Counted from the first letter of the stretch, positions 10,880 to 21,657 are shown. The stretch: 64,000 nt of DNA from Bedellia somnulentella (GCA_963576735.1 OY755171.1:3410001-3474000), one strand, 5' to 3'. The notes: generated by a model not told the origin, from the letters alone. Translations and numbers: made by a program.

Positions 10880-11480
10880 TTCTTCATTTTGAGCATAGTA
10901 CATCGTTATTAGAAGGTCATTCCACATCATTAATTGAATGTTCAGTTATATCTAAAGGTAAGATCTATGCTGAACAAATTTGTTATAGTAGATTTGGGTA
11001 TCTAATCAGGTTGTCAAAGAATCTCTTTAGCTTCAGTGGGCCCGTTATCTCTTCGCATTTATTTAGTTTCAATAAAATTTAAAAAATCGGTGAAAATGGT
11101 TGCGTCCAATTGAGGACCAAATGACAAACGGATGATCTAAACTGAGTCTAACAGAGAAACAACAATTATATTGCAAGGGATATTGCAGTCCACTGGATTT
11201 CGTTTCAACCTCGGGTTTTCTTTGCAATCCACATTTTTTGAACTTTTTTGCACTCTACTCTTTGTTGTAGCCTCCTTTCAATGACTAAAACAGTTCAGTA
11301 AGTCTTTTGTGTTGTTAAATTCAATCTTTGTAGCGAGGTAAATGGATTTTGTGATCTACTGTGCTTAGCAAGATATAATAATTTAATCGACGACGTTGGC
11401 TGCCAAGCTATTTTGTAAACACATATTCGCTTTGTATAATACACAATAATCTCATGTTTGTATAGTATAAGCTCTGCTGC
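10880..11480 (+). repeat. Duplicated block T, copy 1
   Basis: Resembles 57300-57860 in the same orientation. Matched landmarks are CATCGTTATTAGAAGGTCAT against CATTGTCATTAGAAGATCAT, GACAAACGGATGATCTAA against GGCAAACGAGATGATCTAA, and ATATTGCAGT. Similarity is patchy. No reading frame is preserved. It is one of four blocks in the same order in both halves of the window. Confidence 0.5.
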
Positions 11481-11605
11481 ATCCCTCGTATCACTTTCAA
11501 ATGAAAATAAAAATTATAGTGATGTATTTACATTGCATATTATTTGTGTCTGAATACCAAATAATTCAAAAGTTCAATGACCTGGCGGAGGCAGTTACAG
11601 TAAAC

Positions 11606-11969
11606 ATAACATAACATAAACGTTCACGCCGTTTATCCCCGAAGGGGTTGGCAGAGGTACCAGTACTTCTAAACTCACAAGGCAGCGCCATCTAGTGTCC
11701 AGAGAAGGTTCCCACGTTTTGCTTAGACAGTGTACTCACGTGATAGGGGGCAGGCCTATCGCCGTTTTGTACGAATACACTGTCACATGACTAAGTACAA
11801 CTCAGCCATGTGGGTTTCCTCACGATGTTTCCCCTCACCGTTAACAACCATGATAAATTAACCACACATATGTCATTCGAAAAGACAAATGGTGTAGGCC
11901 CGACCCAGGATTTGAACACTAGTCGTTTGCACGATAACCGAGTGTTCTACCCACTGGGCTATCACGGTT
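11606..11969 (-). mobile_element. SINE-B, full length, with 12-bp target duplication
   Basis: Reverse orientation from AACGTTCACGCCGTTTATCC (3' end) to CACTGGGCTATCACGGTTG (5' head). The head read on the minus strand has an A-box (TAGCCCAGTGG) and a B-box (GTGTTCAAATCC), so it is tRNA-derived and presumably transcribed by RNA polymerase III. GTTACAGTAAAC occurs at 11594-11605 and at 11970-11981, the duplicated target. Confidence 0.9.
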
Positions 11970-11981
11970 GTTACAGTAAAC

Positions 11982-12351
11982 TAATTTAAATGATACTTTT
12001 TTTGTGTTAAGTAAAACCCTAATGGCAACTTTTTTACGCTATTACATAAGAATAACGGAAAAAAATTAGCTCCACCCTAATGTTCACTTGTAATGAGTAT
12101 CGATACTATGATGGAGAGCCATAAATAATTCATGATTATCTCGCATTTCTTTCGTAGTCATCGTTTATGTATTCATATATAATGAACAACCTTTAATGTC
12201 AAGTAAACAAGTATCTATTTTGATGTGTTTTTCTAGCAGGTGTTGAAAACTTTCAGCGATTAATCTAGCAGTCTGACTCTTACTCATTTGGCAATTTTAG
12301 GATTTTTTGTCATCAAAGGAAACTAATATTAAGTAAAGTTCGCTGAGTAGA
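11982..12351. other. No recognisable feature
   Basis: A+T-rich sequence with no supported reading frame or known repeat. Confidence 0.4.
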
Positions 12352-12575
12352 ATTGGCTTAGAATAGAACTACCCCATTTCTTCCCGTGGGTGTTCGTAAG
12401 AGATGGCTAAGGGTTATGGGGCTTTTTAAGTGGGTTTTGGGCGATGCTGATGGGGACCCATGACCAAAAACCTTTGTTTTGCAACATATCTCCACACAAC
12501 TTTAACAATTGGCTGAGGAATTTCTATTTCTGAAGATTTTCTAAGCTAGAAGGGGTAGCCCTTCTAGGGATTTTT
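12352..12575 (+). mobile_element. SINE-A, diverged copy
   Basis: GGCTTAGAATAGAACTACCC, TTTGGGCGATGCTGATGGGG, GGCTGAGGAATTTCTATTTC and CCCTTCTAGGGATT. It lacks the terminal GCCGTGAG and the tail. Confidence 0.8.
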
Positions 12576-13148
12576 TTCATTATTTTAAAATGCCTCACCA
12601 AATCATGTCGTCTCGTCATAACGTTAGTGTCTCTATATTTGTTTGTTTGGATCAGGGATCCCAAGCGCTTTTTCTTTTGAGAGTTTTTGATGAAGTATTT
12701 ATTAGACTGATTTTTTTAAGCTGAAGATTCTAAAAACCTTTATAATGGAGAAACCCAATCATAGGGAAACTTCTTAAGAAACCCTACTGTAAGGATTGTA
12801 TGTAACTCTACTGTGATTGAAGCTCTTTTCAATTCGCCCTCTTAAAATGGAATTTAAAAAGGGGTTTTGAATGAGAAACCCTCTGATTTGATGGCTAAGC
12901 GTAATAAAACCCTTTAATTTTACCAAGTTTTACCTTTTGATAAGGTGATCCTTATTAAGAAGTTGAAAGAAGATTACCCTTTCCGTTACCTGTCTTACGT
13001 TGGGTGTCCGTTTTAAGGGATTTGAAATTAAGCCTTTTTGTTTATTATATTTGATCATAAATCTACTACTGAACGATGTTTTTTGATACATACGCAACGC
13101 AGACCCAAAGAAGTATCTGAATTAAAACATCATACTCGTATATTATAA
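12576..13148. other. No recognisable feature
   Basis: Rich in short AAACCCT-type runs but no gene or placed repeat. Confidence 0.4.
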
Positions 13149-13320
13149 CTAGCTGAAGCGGCAAATGTTACTTTACCATATATTAAGGTTTTACGACCCT
13201 TAAAACTAAGGAGTATATTATTCTTTTTTTAATCTATTCTCTGAGCTACCAAATGTGTATGCCAAACTTCATTGAAATTGGTTCAGCCATGAAATGTAGT
13301 TCCAAACATGAAAGTGGTAG
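13149..13320 (-). mobile_element. Helitron-like fragment (3' end only)
   Basis: ACTAGCTGAAGCGGC at 13148 matches the CTAGCTGACCC terminus of the elements at 5443 and 31450, and it is preceded by A as expected. The TCC...TATAAAGG end is not found, so this is a truncated copy or a diverged relative. Confidence 0.4.
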
Positions 13321-13402
13321 GGTATGAAAGGATAATTATCGAAATGCTGATGATTGGTAAAGGGCTGGTGGTTTCTTGATTGTACTTCCTTTTTCAGATT
13401 AT

Positions 13403-13662
13403 TTTTATAGAGAGGATGGATGATTATGAATTCATGAATGAGATTTATATAGCCAATGTGGAAGGTGTTTTAAGTAGACAACGACCTTGGAGGATACATT
13501 TAAATCAAATAGAGAATGTGCTTAAAAAGGCAGACGTTTGAATGGGTAAGAATAAAACATTATGTATGAAAAGATTGTAAAAAGTGCCAGGATCGTACAA
13601 AGTGGCAATCGATAATCTCTGCCTGCCCGTGTACGGCGTGAGTATGTATATGTATGTATGTT
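13403..13662 (+). pseudogene. RTE-like LINE 3'-end fragment
   Basis: Encodes, with frame breaks, the C-terminal part of the same LINE as 22749-23154: GAGGATGGATGATTATGAA corresponds to ERMDD, then EIYIANVEGV, HLNQIENVLKKA, and CAGGATCGTACAAAGTGG (QDRTKW). It ends GTACGGCGTGAGTATGTATA with a TATG tail, the true 3' end of the element. In-frame stops make it inactive. Confidence 0.85.
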
Positions 13663-13844
13663 CCAATTATGCATATGATGAAATCACCGTATCAAAGCTA
13701 ATATAATATAACATAATTTTTAGGCTTTATTTGGACTCCATGTCCTTACGACTGTTATTGTTTAATGAGCTTTCCCAGGAAATATAATAGTTTGAACAAA
13801 TGGATTTCAAAAGGGAGTTGGTCCTCACTATTCGGATTGAATGT

Positions 13845-13925
13845 GAAAAAGCCCTGTGATTTCATTACGACGGCAAATGAAAGCTCCACTCCTATTACGT
13901 ATGCAAATGACTGATCTTTCGAACG
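13845..13925 (-). repeat. Conserved 80-bp repeat K, copy 1
   Basis: About 70 of 80 bases are the exact reverse complement of 19965-20045, including TTTCATTACGACGGCAAATG and CATGCAAATGACTGAT-type sequence. No frame is shared meaningfully. It is part of an unidentified interspersed element. Confidence 0.75.
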
Positions 13926-14245
13926 CTGAATACTCTGCTGACATTTCATTGTCTTTGCTGTAACAAAGTTCTCGTAGGGTTGATCAATCTAATTACTATT
14001 GATTCTGTCAGAATAATTGTTCTTTTGTCTTCTGTCTGAAGAAGCAGATTATATGTATGAAGATATGAAAATGAATAAACCGCAAACTTTCAATTTAATC
14101 CTACAATAGAAGAACCTTTCTAAATTGCGCGTGTATGTTTGCACGCATTTTCCATTAAGTGCCGCTTATTATTTTACAGTCAATACTTTTGTGCTTAGTT
14201 TTTTTTCATTGGTTTAAGTTTTTTTTTTATTTTGATGGCCAAAAT
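13926..14245. other. No recognisable feature
   Basis: Unremarkable A+T-rich sequence. Confidence 0.4.
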
Positions 14246-14372
14246 AAATGAATTTTTGGGCGATGCGGTTGGAGACCTATCACCAAGAACTTTTACTTTA
14301 CAATCTTCTCCCCACTTGACTTCCAAAAGTAGCTTAGGACTTTCGCATTCTGAAGTTCTGGCTATAAGGATT
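14246..14372 (+). mobile_element. SINE-A fragment (middle to 3')
   Basis: Starts at TTTTTGGGCGATGCGGTTGG and includes CCCACTTGACTTCCAAAAGT and TTCTGAAGTTCTGGCTA. Both ends are missing. Confidence 0.75.
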
Positions 14373-15284
14373 AATGCTATATTGGTTAAAATTGCTTCGA
14401 AAATTAGCCGCTTTTTGTCATAAATATACCATCGCGGAGCTTTTTGTAGAAATTCTCAATGTGTACTAAACAAAGTAGGTACATTATTTTGATAAATCTC
14501 GTAGGGTTCAGCCTGATTTTGCAATGTAAGCGGAAAAAAAAAATTATTTGCGACATTACATTAGAAACCTCAAAAATAACAGCGTTTAATGAATGTTATT
14601 TTACATTTAAGCCTTTTTCTTCAATCACTCTCTATTAAAGAAACGCATCTAAATCTATTGCGTAATTTTAAAGTTTGAAGCATACATAAGGATATACAGA
14701 GAAAACGACTTTTTTTATACCATGTAGTGAAGAAGAAGCTGTGGACAAATTTATATATGTCCATTTGATGAAAAATTGGCCTCTAATAAGATATATACTG
14801 GCCATACTTAATAAAGAAATCATGGCTAAATATTGTCATTATATATTTTTTCATCTAGAATTGCAATAGTTTTCAGCATAAAAGCAGGTGGTCAAGATGA
14901 GCAGTCGCAGTGTGGAAGGTTGGCACACTCCCAACAATGCTATAATTGTCCACTTGAACTAGGACCGGAGCGGCTGCGTCACAATCAAATTGCGATGTGA
15001 ACCTCAAACTGAGTTCGTTGCCAACCTTCTTGTTAAGAAACTACTTGTTTTCAACTTTTGAGAACAAATTAGGTTTTATACTACTGCGGTACGCCTCTTA
15101 CTGACGCGCTGGTATGCAGACAATACTCGGTCTGACAGACCTCACGTCGGTACTTAAAGATTAAACCGATAATTATTTTTGTTAAAATATTCAATTTTTA
15201 TTACAAATCCTTACGAAACAGATGTTTGCAAACTTGTTAAAAAATAATAATAAAAAAATACATAATGGTAAGAAGGGGGCTTGG
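14373..15284. other. No firm feature; possible coding remnant near 14900
   Basis: 14900-14955 reads CGRLAHSQQCYNC in one plus frame, with cysteine spacing loosely like a gag zinc knuckle, but the frame breaks at once and the histidine spacing is wrong. The 3' flank of the PiggyBac relic occupies the end of this stretch. Confidence 0.3.
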
Positions 15285-15364
15285 GGACCCGTACCATATA
15301 GGGTACGGTAGGACTATAACTATGCAAAAAAACGAGATGTTCCTTTGCCGTACTTATACAGATT

Positions 15365-16735
15365 TCTTTAACTTTTTGTATGATACATAATGAAACATTA
15401 CACGTGTACTCCAATATCTCACTTCATACACCTTGCAGGACATTGTTTGTGGCGTTGTGCACACTTGGTTCTCTTTTCTTGTTTTGTTAAAAGAGAAGAG
15501 AATCAGAATTTATTGAAGAAGGCGGACAAGCCTAGACCTTGGCTTTTCACGAAGTTTATTGCCTTCAATGATAGCATTAGCAATACGTCGTCGAACGTTT
15601 AGTAAATCCATGACCCCGCCGTTATGTCATGAAACATGATGAAAATGAAAACCATTCTAATGGCGGTCTTCCAGTGGGAATATGGCACATTACTTGCCAC
15701 GAAATAGGTTTAGGTTTGCAAGTCCTGTTTCCGCCAGTTATATTTCATTTGACGTTTCCTCAATGGCTCTTGCGATTCATTGAGATCTTGGTATCCAAAT
15801 TGTTGATCTCCCGCAGTAGATAAAAGTCCTGCAGATGCTAGAAACAAACTCGGTCGCAAATTATTTATCTCAACAGCATCTTCATCGCTAAATTCTTCGT
15901 CAGTTTGCCCGTCATTAGCGTTTATAGGTGGCAGTAAAAATATATCTTGCTCTCTGTTGCTAGTATCTTCATCATCTTTGAGAAGCGTGGCAATTCATGC
16001 TGATCTGAAATAATGAGTATTTATATTTTAGACAAACAGAATATCTATAGCTTTGGGGATCGATTGTATCCAACTACCCCTCTGCGAAACAGGCGCGACG
16101 ATAAACATAATATCTTCACAAAGCTGTATAAACAATCATGATGTGAAATTATTCACAGCCCATATATGTCCCCACCAGGGGACTCGAGCCTACCCTATAC
16201 TGGGTGATTTGGCCATAGTCCACCACGCTGGCCAATGGGGGTTGGCAGACTAACGACTACTACAGAAATAATAGCTGGGACCGACGGCTTAACGTGCCCT
16301 CCGAAGCACGGAATCATCTTAATTTTCGGATAATCAGGTGATTCAAGCCTGCAATATCCTTCCAAAGTGGGTTTAATGTTACAAATTAATTTTGTAAGAT
16401 TACCACCCCTCGGGGATCGAACCCGAGACCTCCGTACTTGAAACTAAGCGCTTAACCGCTACACCACGGAGGCAGTGATGTGAAATTACAAATTATAAAT
16501 TCCTTTTATACCGGACAACCGTTCAATTTTATAAAATTCCAACGATCATATCAGTTACCAACAATACTGTACCATATGCGGTACACCTAATTTAGGTTTC
16601 CTTGTACTGCACAAAAACAAAACAAGTTTAATTATTTGTGTTTATTTAGACGCATTGAGCCCCGAGCATCTAAAAAACTTAAACAAATAACGATATTCAT
16701 AAATAAATATACTGAACTCACCGTTTAGAAGACAT
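15365..16735 (-). pseudogene. PiggyBac-like transposase relic with an intron
   Basis: Internally deleted PiggyBac-superfamily transposase (TTAA-targeting DDD enzyme). Exon 1 on the minus strand is ATGTCTTCTAAACG (16735-16722), coding MSSKR and followed by the donor GTGAGT. The acceptor TTTCAG ends at 16005. Exon 2 opens SA-stop-IATLLKDDEDTS, then the acidic N-terminal region with DIFLLPP and DEEFSDEDAVEINNL, then RKRQMKYNWRKQDLQ, a motif typical of PiggyBac transposases. The central catalytic domain is missing. The frame picks up again at MDLLNVRRRIANAIIEG (about 15607-15555) and the C-terminal cysteine-rich zinc-binding segment (KCAQRHKQCPARCMK, then CFIMYHTK) down to about 15365. The 717-base intron contains SINE-C. 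One nonsense codon near 15997 and several frame breaks make it inactive. Confidence 0.82.
16163..16480 (-). mobile_element. SINE-C, tRNA-derived, inside the PiggyBac-like intron
   Basis: On the minus strand the head reads CCTCCGTGGTGTAGCGGTTA (A-box TAGCGGTTA-like) and GGTCTCGGGTTCGATCCCCG (B-box GGTTCGATCC), followed by a body with CGTGCTTCGGAGGGCACG and GCCGTCGGTCCCAGC. A second copy is at 38425-38645. The acceptor-stem ends do not pair, so this is a SINE rather than a working tRNA gene. Confidence 0.8.
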
Positions 16736-17321
16736 GGTAAATAACTTTATCCGTTTTTGCGAAGAAAATCCAAAAGTAATGGCTCAAATAGTAACAAAAA
16801 CGAGTACGTTATATTTTCGAGGTAATGCTAACAAGTTTAGCTCAATAACAGAACGCAAACAGAGGTTTTAAGTTAGTAACCAGCTTCAATACATTTTTTC
16901 AAAGTCACTGTACCAAATACGGTACAGTAGGTCTATATGGGTTTAGAAATACTGAAAAAAAACCTGTACATCTAAAATTATATTTAAAGTAACCTTCAGC
17001 TCTGCATGACTAAGACTAGATTTCATTACTTTTAAGAGATAAACTAGCAGCTCCAAATTTGCAGCTATTTGCTTAGATCATATTTTAGTGTAATTTGTGT
17101 AATGTTCGAGTAGAATAAAGTAAATCGGCCGATTTTTTATATACTAATGGAAGAAGTAGGCTTTACTATATATTTTATACATTTGTTACCAGCTGACAAT
17201 TCATCATCAGATACTTCAGACCTTTGACTTTTGACATCAAATGAAGCGGTCAACTAAATTGAATAATTTTTGTAAAGGCGGTATGTCAATATCTCTAATA
17301 GTTTGGTTGGCCTCATGTGTT
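16736..17321. other. 5' flank of the PiggyBac relic; nothing else recognised
   Basis: Contains the palindromic motif ACTGTACCAAATACGGTACA at about 16910, also seen at 16567 and 15285. No other feature is visible. Confidence 0.45.
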
Positions 17322-17731
17322 TTCTAATCAAGGTCACCAGGTACTCCAGATCTTCGATTTTCCGAGTTTTTATAGTTTTCCCTTTATTTGGCTTTTGAAC
17401 CCTAACTCTGTATCAAATTTCAGCTCTCTGAGTATATGGGAAGTACTAGTTCTATTTTTATGATCATGAGTGAGTGAGTGTGTGTCATACATGAGACACT
17501 CTGCTTTCGCTTGACTTCAGTACTAAAAGTCCTACAGACTTGAGATCTTAGATTTTTAGGATGTGATTCTAGCTTACTCGATTTCGTGAATATCTGCGTT
17601 CTGGTCTTATCCAAAGGTTCTCAAATAGGGGCATGAAAATGCAGGAAATTGTTCCAGTAAAGGATGGTACGGCAGTGTTTGCTTCGCGCTCGACTTGGCG
17701 GGGAGCACTACCGTGCCCCCAGATAACTTCT
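17322..17731 (+). repeat. Repeat F, copy 1 (about 400 bp)
   Basis: Aligns from end to end with 60198-60587 in the same orientation: GTCACCAGGTACTCCAGATC, GGGAAGTACTAGTTCTA, then GTGAGTGAG-type repeats, and GGATGGTACGGCAGTGTTTG followed by CTTCGCGCTCGACTTGGCGG. No conserved reading frame. A diverged relative may lie at 22320-22660. Class unknown. Confidence 0.8.
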
Positions 17732-18044
17732 ATTCTTGTTTCTATTTTACATTGTTCGGAAACCTCAAAGCTACCTAAACATATATAAATCAGTTGAGCG
17801 CTTTCACACATATATACTTAAATAATTATATCACCACATTGTGTTTGTAAAAAGCTTGATAAATAAACTATATATATCTAAGCTGCACTAGCTTTCAAAA
17901 TACCGCTGCGTTTTTTCGTTTGCGTTTATGACTCTGTTAGCCTTTAGAATTAATGAAATAAGAATATAATGCTTATAATATATCACTTATTGAAGCATTT
18001 GTAGGACAACAAATAAACATAATCGTTTTTGTTCAATGTTTCTT

Positions 18045-18290
18045 GGTAAACTTTAAAAATATTTGAAAATAAATTAACCGTTGTTTCTGTCAGGAAAAAT
18101 TCCACACCATTAAGTTCCTTCTTGAAAACGACGGACTTCCTTCAAAAATGTTTTTTTAAGTACACTTGTTCCAGTCCCTGGCCCTAATGGCCTGGTCTCA
18201 ACCACAAGTTTGTTTCAAATGATGACATTCAAACCGCCATTTTGTATTTCCGAGCTACTTACTAACTGCTCAGCGAAGTATAAGAAATAA
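18045..18290 (+). repeat. Duplicated block P, copy a
   Basis: Resembles 54160-54340 (CCGTTGTTTCTGTC, GACGGACTTCCTTCAAAAAT, AGTTTGTTTCAAATGATGAC) and in part 23880-23945 (GTCTCAAATGATGACATTCA). Similarity continues beyond the SINE-B insertion (AAATAACTTTTCGATAT against AAATAACATTTCGAGAT), showing that the SINE came later. Confidence 0.6.
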
Positions 18291-18661
18291 GCATAAGCAT
18301 AAGCATAAACGTTCACGCCGAATATCCCCGAAGGGGTTGGCAGAGGTACTAATACTTCTGAACATCACGTGACTTTGTCACCTGGTGTTCAGAGTACCCA
18401 CGTTTTGCATGGACAGTGTACTCACGTGATAGGGGGCAAGCCTATCGCCGTTTTGTACGAATACACTGTCACATGACTAAGTACAACACAGCCATGTGGG
18501 TTTCCTCACGATGTTTTCCCTCACCGTTAACAACCATGATAAATTAACCGCACATATGTCTTTAGAAAAGACAAATTGGTGTAGGCCCGACCCAGGATTT
18601 GAACACTAGTCGTTTGCACGTTAACCGAGTGTTCTACCCACTAGGCTATCACGGTTGTTGG
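18291..18661 (-). mobile_element. SINE-B, full length, with 13-bp target duplication
   Basis: GTATAAGAAATAA occurs at 18278-18290 and 18662-18674, an exact duplication. The tail is a run of GCATAA at the low end, and the tRNA-like head (reverse of TAGCCTAGTGGGTAGAAC) is at the high end. It is inserted in block P. Confidence 0.92.
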
Positions 18662-18690
18662 GTATAAGAAATAACTTTTCGATATATCCT

Positions 18691-19097
18691 ATGTACATAG
18701 TTAATATTGCATATTAAAATCCATTACTGAAAACTTATTCATTGTTGTGGGTAACGCCCTTAAAATCACCAACGACTAGTAAATAGCCATCTATTTCCAA
18801 AAGTGTTTAAGCTTATGGTTAGGCTGCTTCTTCCAACAAAAATCTAGTTGTTAAAAATACCGTATACAGTGGCAATACCGTATCATCCGTGTATATTAAA
18901 TATTAATGGTATATTTTTTTACAAATAAAACAAATCTTAATTTTCAAAATACTTTTACTGCATTCATATATGTTTCATAAATCACACAGATTCGAACAGG
19001 TAAATGTGGTACAAATATATCTTGTTTTTTTTTAAAATACCGATTAAAAGTGTCTATCATAAAGAACGATTCCGTCAAAGTAACATAGTAGTATTGT
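18691..19097. other. No recognisable feature
   Basis: A+T-rich. Contains ATACCGTATACAGTGGCAAT, a minor palindrome-like motif. Confidence 0.4.
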
Positions 19098-19335
19098 TGT
19101 GTAGTGTCGGCTTAGAATAGCACTACCCCATTTCTTCCGATGAAGGCGACTAAGGGTATTGGGGCTTTTTATTGGATTTTTGGGCAATGCGCTTGGAGAC
19201 CCATCATCAAAATCCTTTATTTTTATTATCTTTTCCCCACTCAACTTCCAAAAATGACTGAGGAATTTATAATTCCTTAGCTTTGGCTACCCCTTCCAGG
19301 GAAACATAGGCGTGAGTATATGTATGTATGTATGT
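19098..19335 (+). mobile_element. SINE-A, near full length
   Basis: GTGTAGTGTCGGCTTAGAAT at the start and GGCGTGAGTATATGTATG at the end, with a deletion of about 13 bases near 19140. Confidence 0.88.
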
Positions 19336-19599
19336 TTAAAATAAAAGACAAAAGGGTGGTAACTGTGGTAATTATCCTCGATATTTCATTTCTAATAGTA
19401 GTATGTTTTAAAAGCAGAAGGTTTTAATTATTTCAAGATTTTAGATTTACAGTAGCATGATCATTTTTTCAATATCCCACGAAACAAATAGATTCCAAAA
19501 GCTTATACTCTATAACCCATCGAGGGGCTTAAGCTGAATAGGCTGATTTTGTTATTGTCCACAGTGGAGGAAAAGGGAAGATCTTCCGCCAGGCACCCG

Positions 19600-19650
19600 T
19601 TGGTATAAAAGGGTAGCGACATTCTAAGCCGGCACAACACGGCAATAATA
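19600..19650 (-). mobile_element. SINE-A 5'-end fragment
   Basis: ATTCTAAGCCGGCACAACAC followed by GGCAAT is the reverse of the SINE-A head. Confidence 0.6.
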
Positions 19651-19959
19651 TACTGTAATTTAGTAGTTTTTTAAATATTTGAATAATATTTTCATGAGTC
19701 TTGAATCGTGAAAAATGAGATTCTTCTTTACCAATCTGTACCTTTATAGATTCAAATACAAAAACGTTATATGTAAAAAAGCAAAAATTAATGAAAACTA
19801 CGCAAACTTATGTTTTTAGGAATAAATTGAACTGTTGGTGATTCTCTCTTTGCCACAACGAGTTTTCCCCCTAATTTTTTTTAACTGTGCTGTGACCAAA
19901 TTATTACAGAAACATACTATTATAGAAAACAATGATATGTCAAAAGAATATAATTCACC

Positions 19960-20050
19960 GTTCAAAAGATCAGTCATTTGCATACGTAATAGGAGTGGAG
20001 CTTTCATTTGCCGTCGTAATGAAATCACAGGGCTTTTTACATTCACTTTG
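19960..20050 (+). repeat. Conserved 80-bp repeat K, copy 2
   Basis: Reverse-complement partner of 13845-13925. It includes GATCAGTCATTTGCATACGT and GCTTTCATTTGCCGTCGTAA without visible change over about 70 bases. Confidence 0.75.
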
Positions 20051-20094
20051 AGCAGCAAGAACCTGAGTTGATTGATTTAGATTGTAACAATAAC

Positions 20095-20192
20095 TTTAAT
20101 TTACCAACTTTTCCACACTCAAATAACATAAGTGGTTGAGAAATATTATATCCTAAAGCTCTGGCTACCCCTTTATGGGATTTATAGTATAT
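20095..20192 (+). mobile_element. SINE-A fragment (3' half)
   Basis: TTTACCAACTTTTCCACACT, AAGTGGTTGAGAAAT, CTCTGGCTACCCCTTTATGG and GATTTATAGTATATAT. Confidence 0.75.
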
Positions 20193-20293
20193 ATAAAAGA
20201 AATCATCCTTTTTCCCATCTTATCCCATTTAATCATCATATTGGAACTAAAGGCTAAAATATACGTTTAAGCCTATGTTTATAGTTATTGTTA

Positions 20294-20757
20294 TCCTACC
20301 AAAAACATTTTAAATGTAAAAAATGTTAGCCAAGCAAATACAATACAAAAATTTATAATATGTTAACTAAAAGACTTCGCAGACAAAAGGATTGATATCT
20401 GAATGGTTGCCAAGCACTGCAGATAATCCTGAAATACAAAGTAGATAACAAGTTAAATTAAAGTTTTGATTTAACTTGGCTCGTTTCCACATACGAGTTA
20501 TCATGATAATCAACTTATCTGCTAGGTAAATTTTAATTTGATTTTGTGGTGAAAACTAGCCAAATTAAATTTAATTTTAAAAAAAACTTTAATTTAACTT
20601 GTTATCTACTTTGTATTTCAGGATTATCTGCAGTGCTTGGCAACCATTCAGATATCAATCCTTTTGTCTGCGAAGTCTTTTAGTTAACATATTATAAATT
20701 TTTGTATTGTATTTGCTTGGCTAACATTTTTTACATTTAAAATGTTTTTGGTGGGAT
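20294..20757. repeat. Long palindrome 2, arms about 170 bp
   Basis: The left arm starts ATCCTACCAAAAACATTTTA and the right arm ends with the reverse, AAATGTTTTTGGTGGGAT. Arms run to about 20465 and from about 20580 and are near-identical, including GACTTCGCAGACAAAAGG and GCCAAGCACTGCAGATAATC. The loop of about 110 bp is unique. The terminus CCACCAAAAACATT also appears alone at 59338, so this is probably a MITE or fold-back family. Confidence 0.85.
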
Positions 20758-20984
20758 ATCATTACTTTTTGTTAAGAAATAAGTTGGTTTTTTTTTTCTG
20801 CGTTTGATTTTATACCTACCTTACTATCTATCTACTATTTTAATCAAACAAATCAATGAATTTGGCAAAAGAAACAAACCTACAAACAACCCAATCTAAA
20901 AACAATCAGCAAGAAAAAAAGCAGAACCAGCTGTAACTCATACGACGACGAAGCATAAAACTCAACCTTATAGGCGGGATTTCG

Positions 20985-21140
20985 CTAGACAACCGAACAG
21001 CATGGGGTCGCTCGCGCGTATGAGCGCGGCTGGCGCTCGCTTTCGTTCGTACGTTTGCAGATCCCGTCATGCCCCGCCCCTGCCCCTCACCCCGCGCGTC
21101 TTGCCCTGTGATCTCCTGTGGCTCCACGCTTGTAGCGACG
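20985..21140. other. CpG-rich island-like stretch
   Basis: GGGGTCGCTCGCGCGTATGA, GCGCGGCTGGCGCTCGC and CCCCGCGCGTCTTGCCC stand out from A+T-rich surroundings. Overlapping frames on both strands are short and lack motifs. Promoter or element end are both possible. Confidence 0.4.
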
Positions 21141-21657
21141 TGGTAGCGACTAAGTTTAAGTTAGTTTATGTTATTTCATGTATGTAATTATCATTATTAC
21201 AATCATAAATAGTATTATGTTATTAAATATGATTATGAGCGCTGACATTACACAAAATCAAATCATTTTATTTAATTTCCTTAGGTTTAATGATTAGTAG
21301 GTATCTATGTAATGTATTATGAAAACGCTATCCGATGTTGTGTCATACTCATACTGTATGACTCATACAGTGGTCGCCGTTCTGCTGACATGAGATAGGT
21401 ACTAGGTGTTATGATACCTATTAATTAGTACGACAGGAATCGAATCTGAGGTTTTATATATTGAAGAAATGTATTGCTATTGTTCGCAACCAACCGGGCT
21501 GTGCTAGTACAGTTAGTACCTATACTCATAGTTTGAGTTTTGTAATTGCAAATAACTTTAGCGTCGAAGTTTAATGAATGATCAAGTAAGTATGCATAGC
21601 ATACCTAAACCTATTCAGAACGGAGTTTTATATTAGCGTCAACAACATTTCATCATG
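21141..21657. other. No recognisable gene
   Basis: A+T-rich sequence ending in the target copy TCATG (21653-21657) of the BEL/Pao insertion. Confidence 0.45.

Noticed and set aside
14895..14960. CxxC-type peptide resembling a gag zinc knuckle
   Set aside because: The spacing does not fit CX2CX4HX4C and the frame stops soon after. Support is too weak to name.
16410..16480. tRNA-like sequence on the minus strand (GGTTCGATCC box)
   Set aside because: The acceptor-stem ends do not pair, and the downstream body recurs at 38425, so it is the head of SINE-C rather than a tRNA gene.
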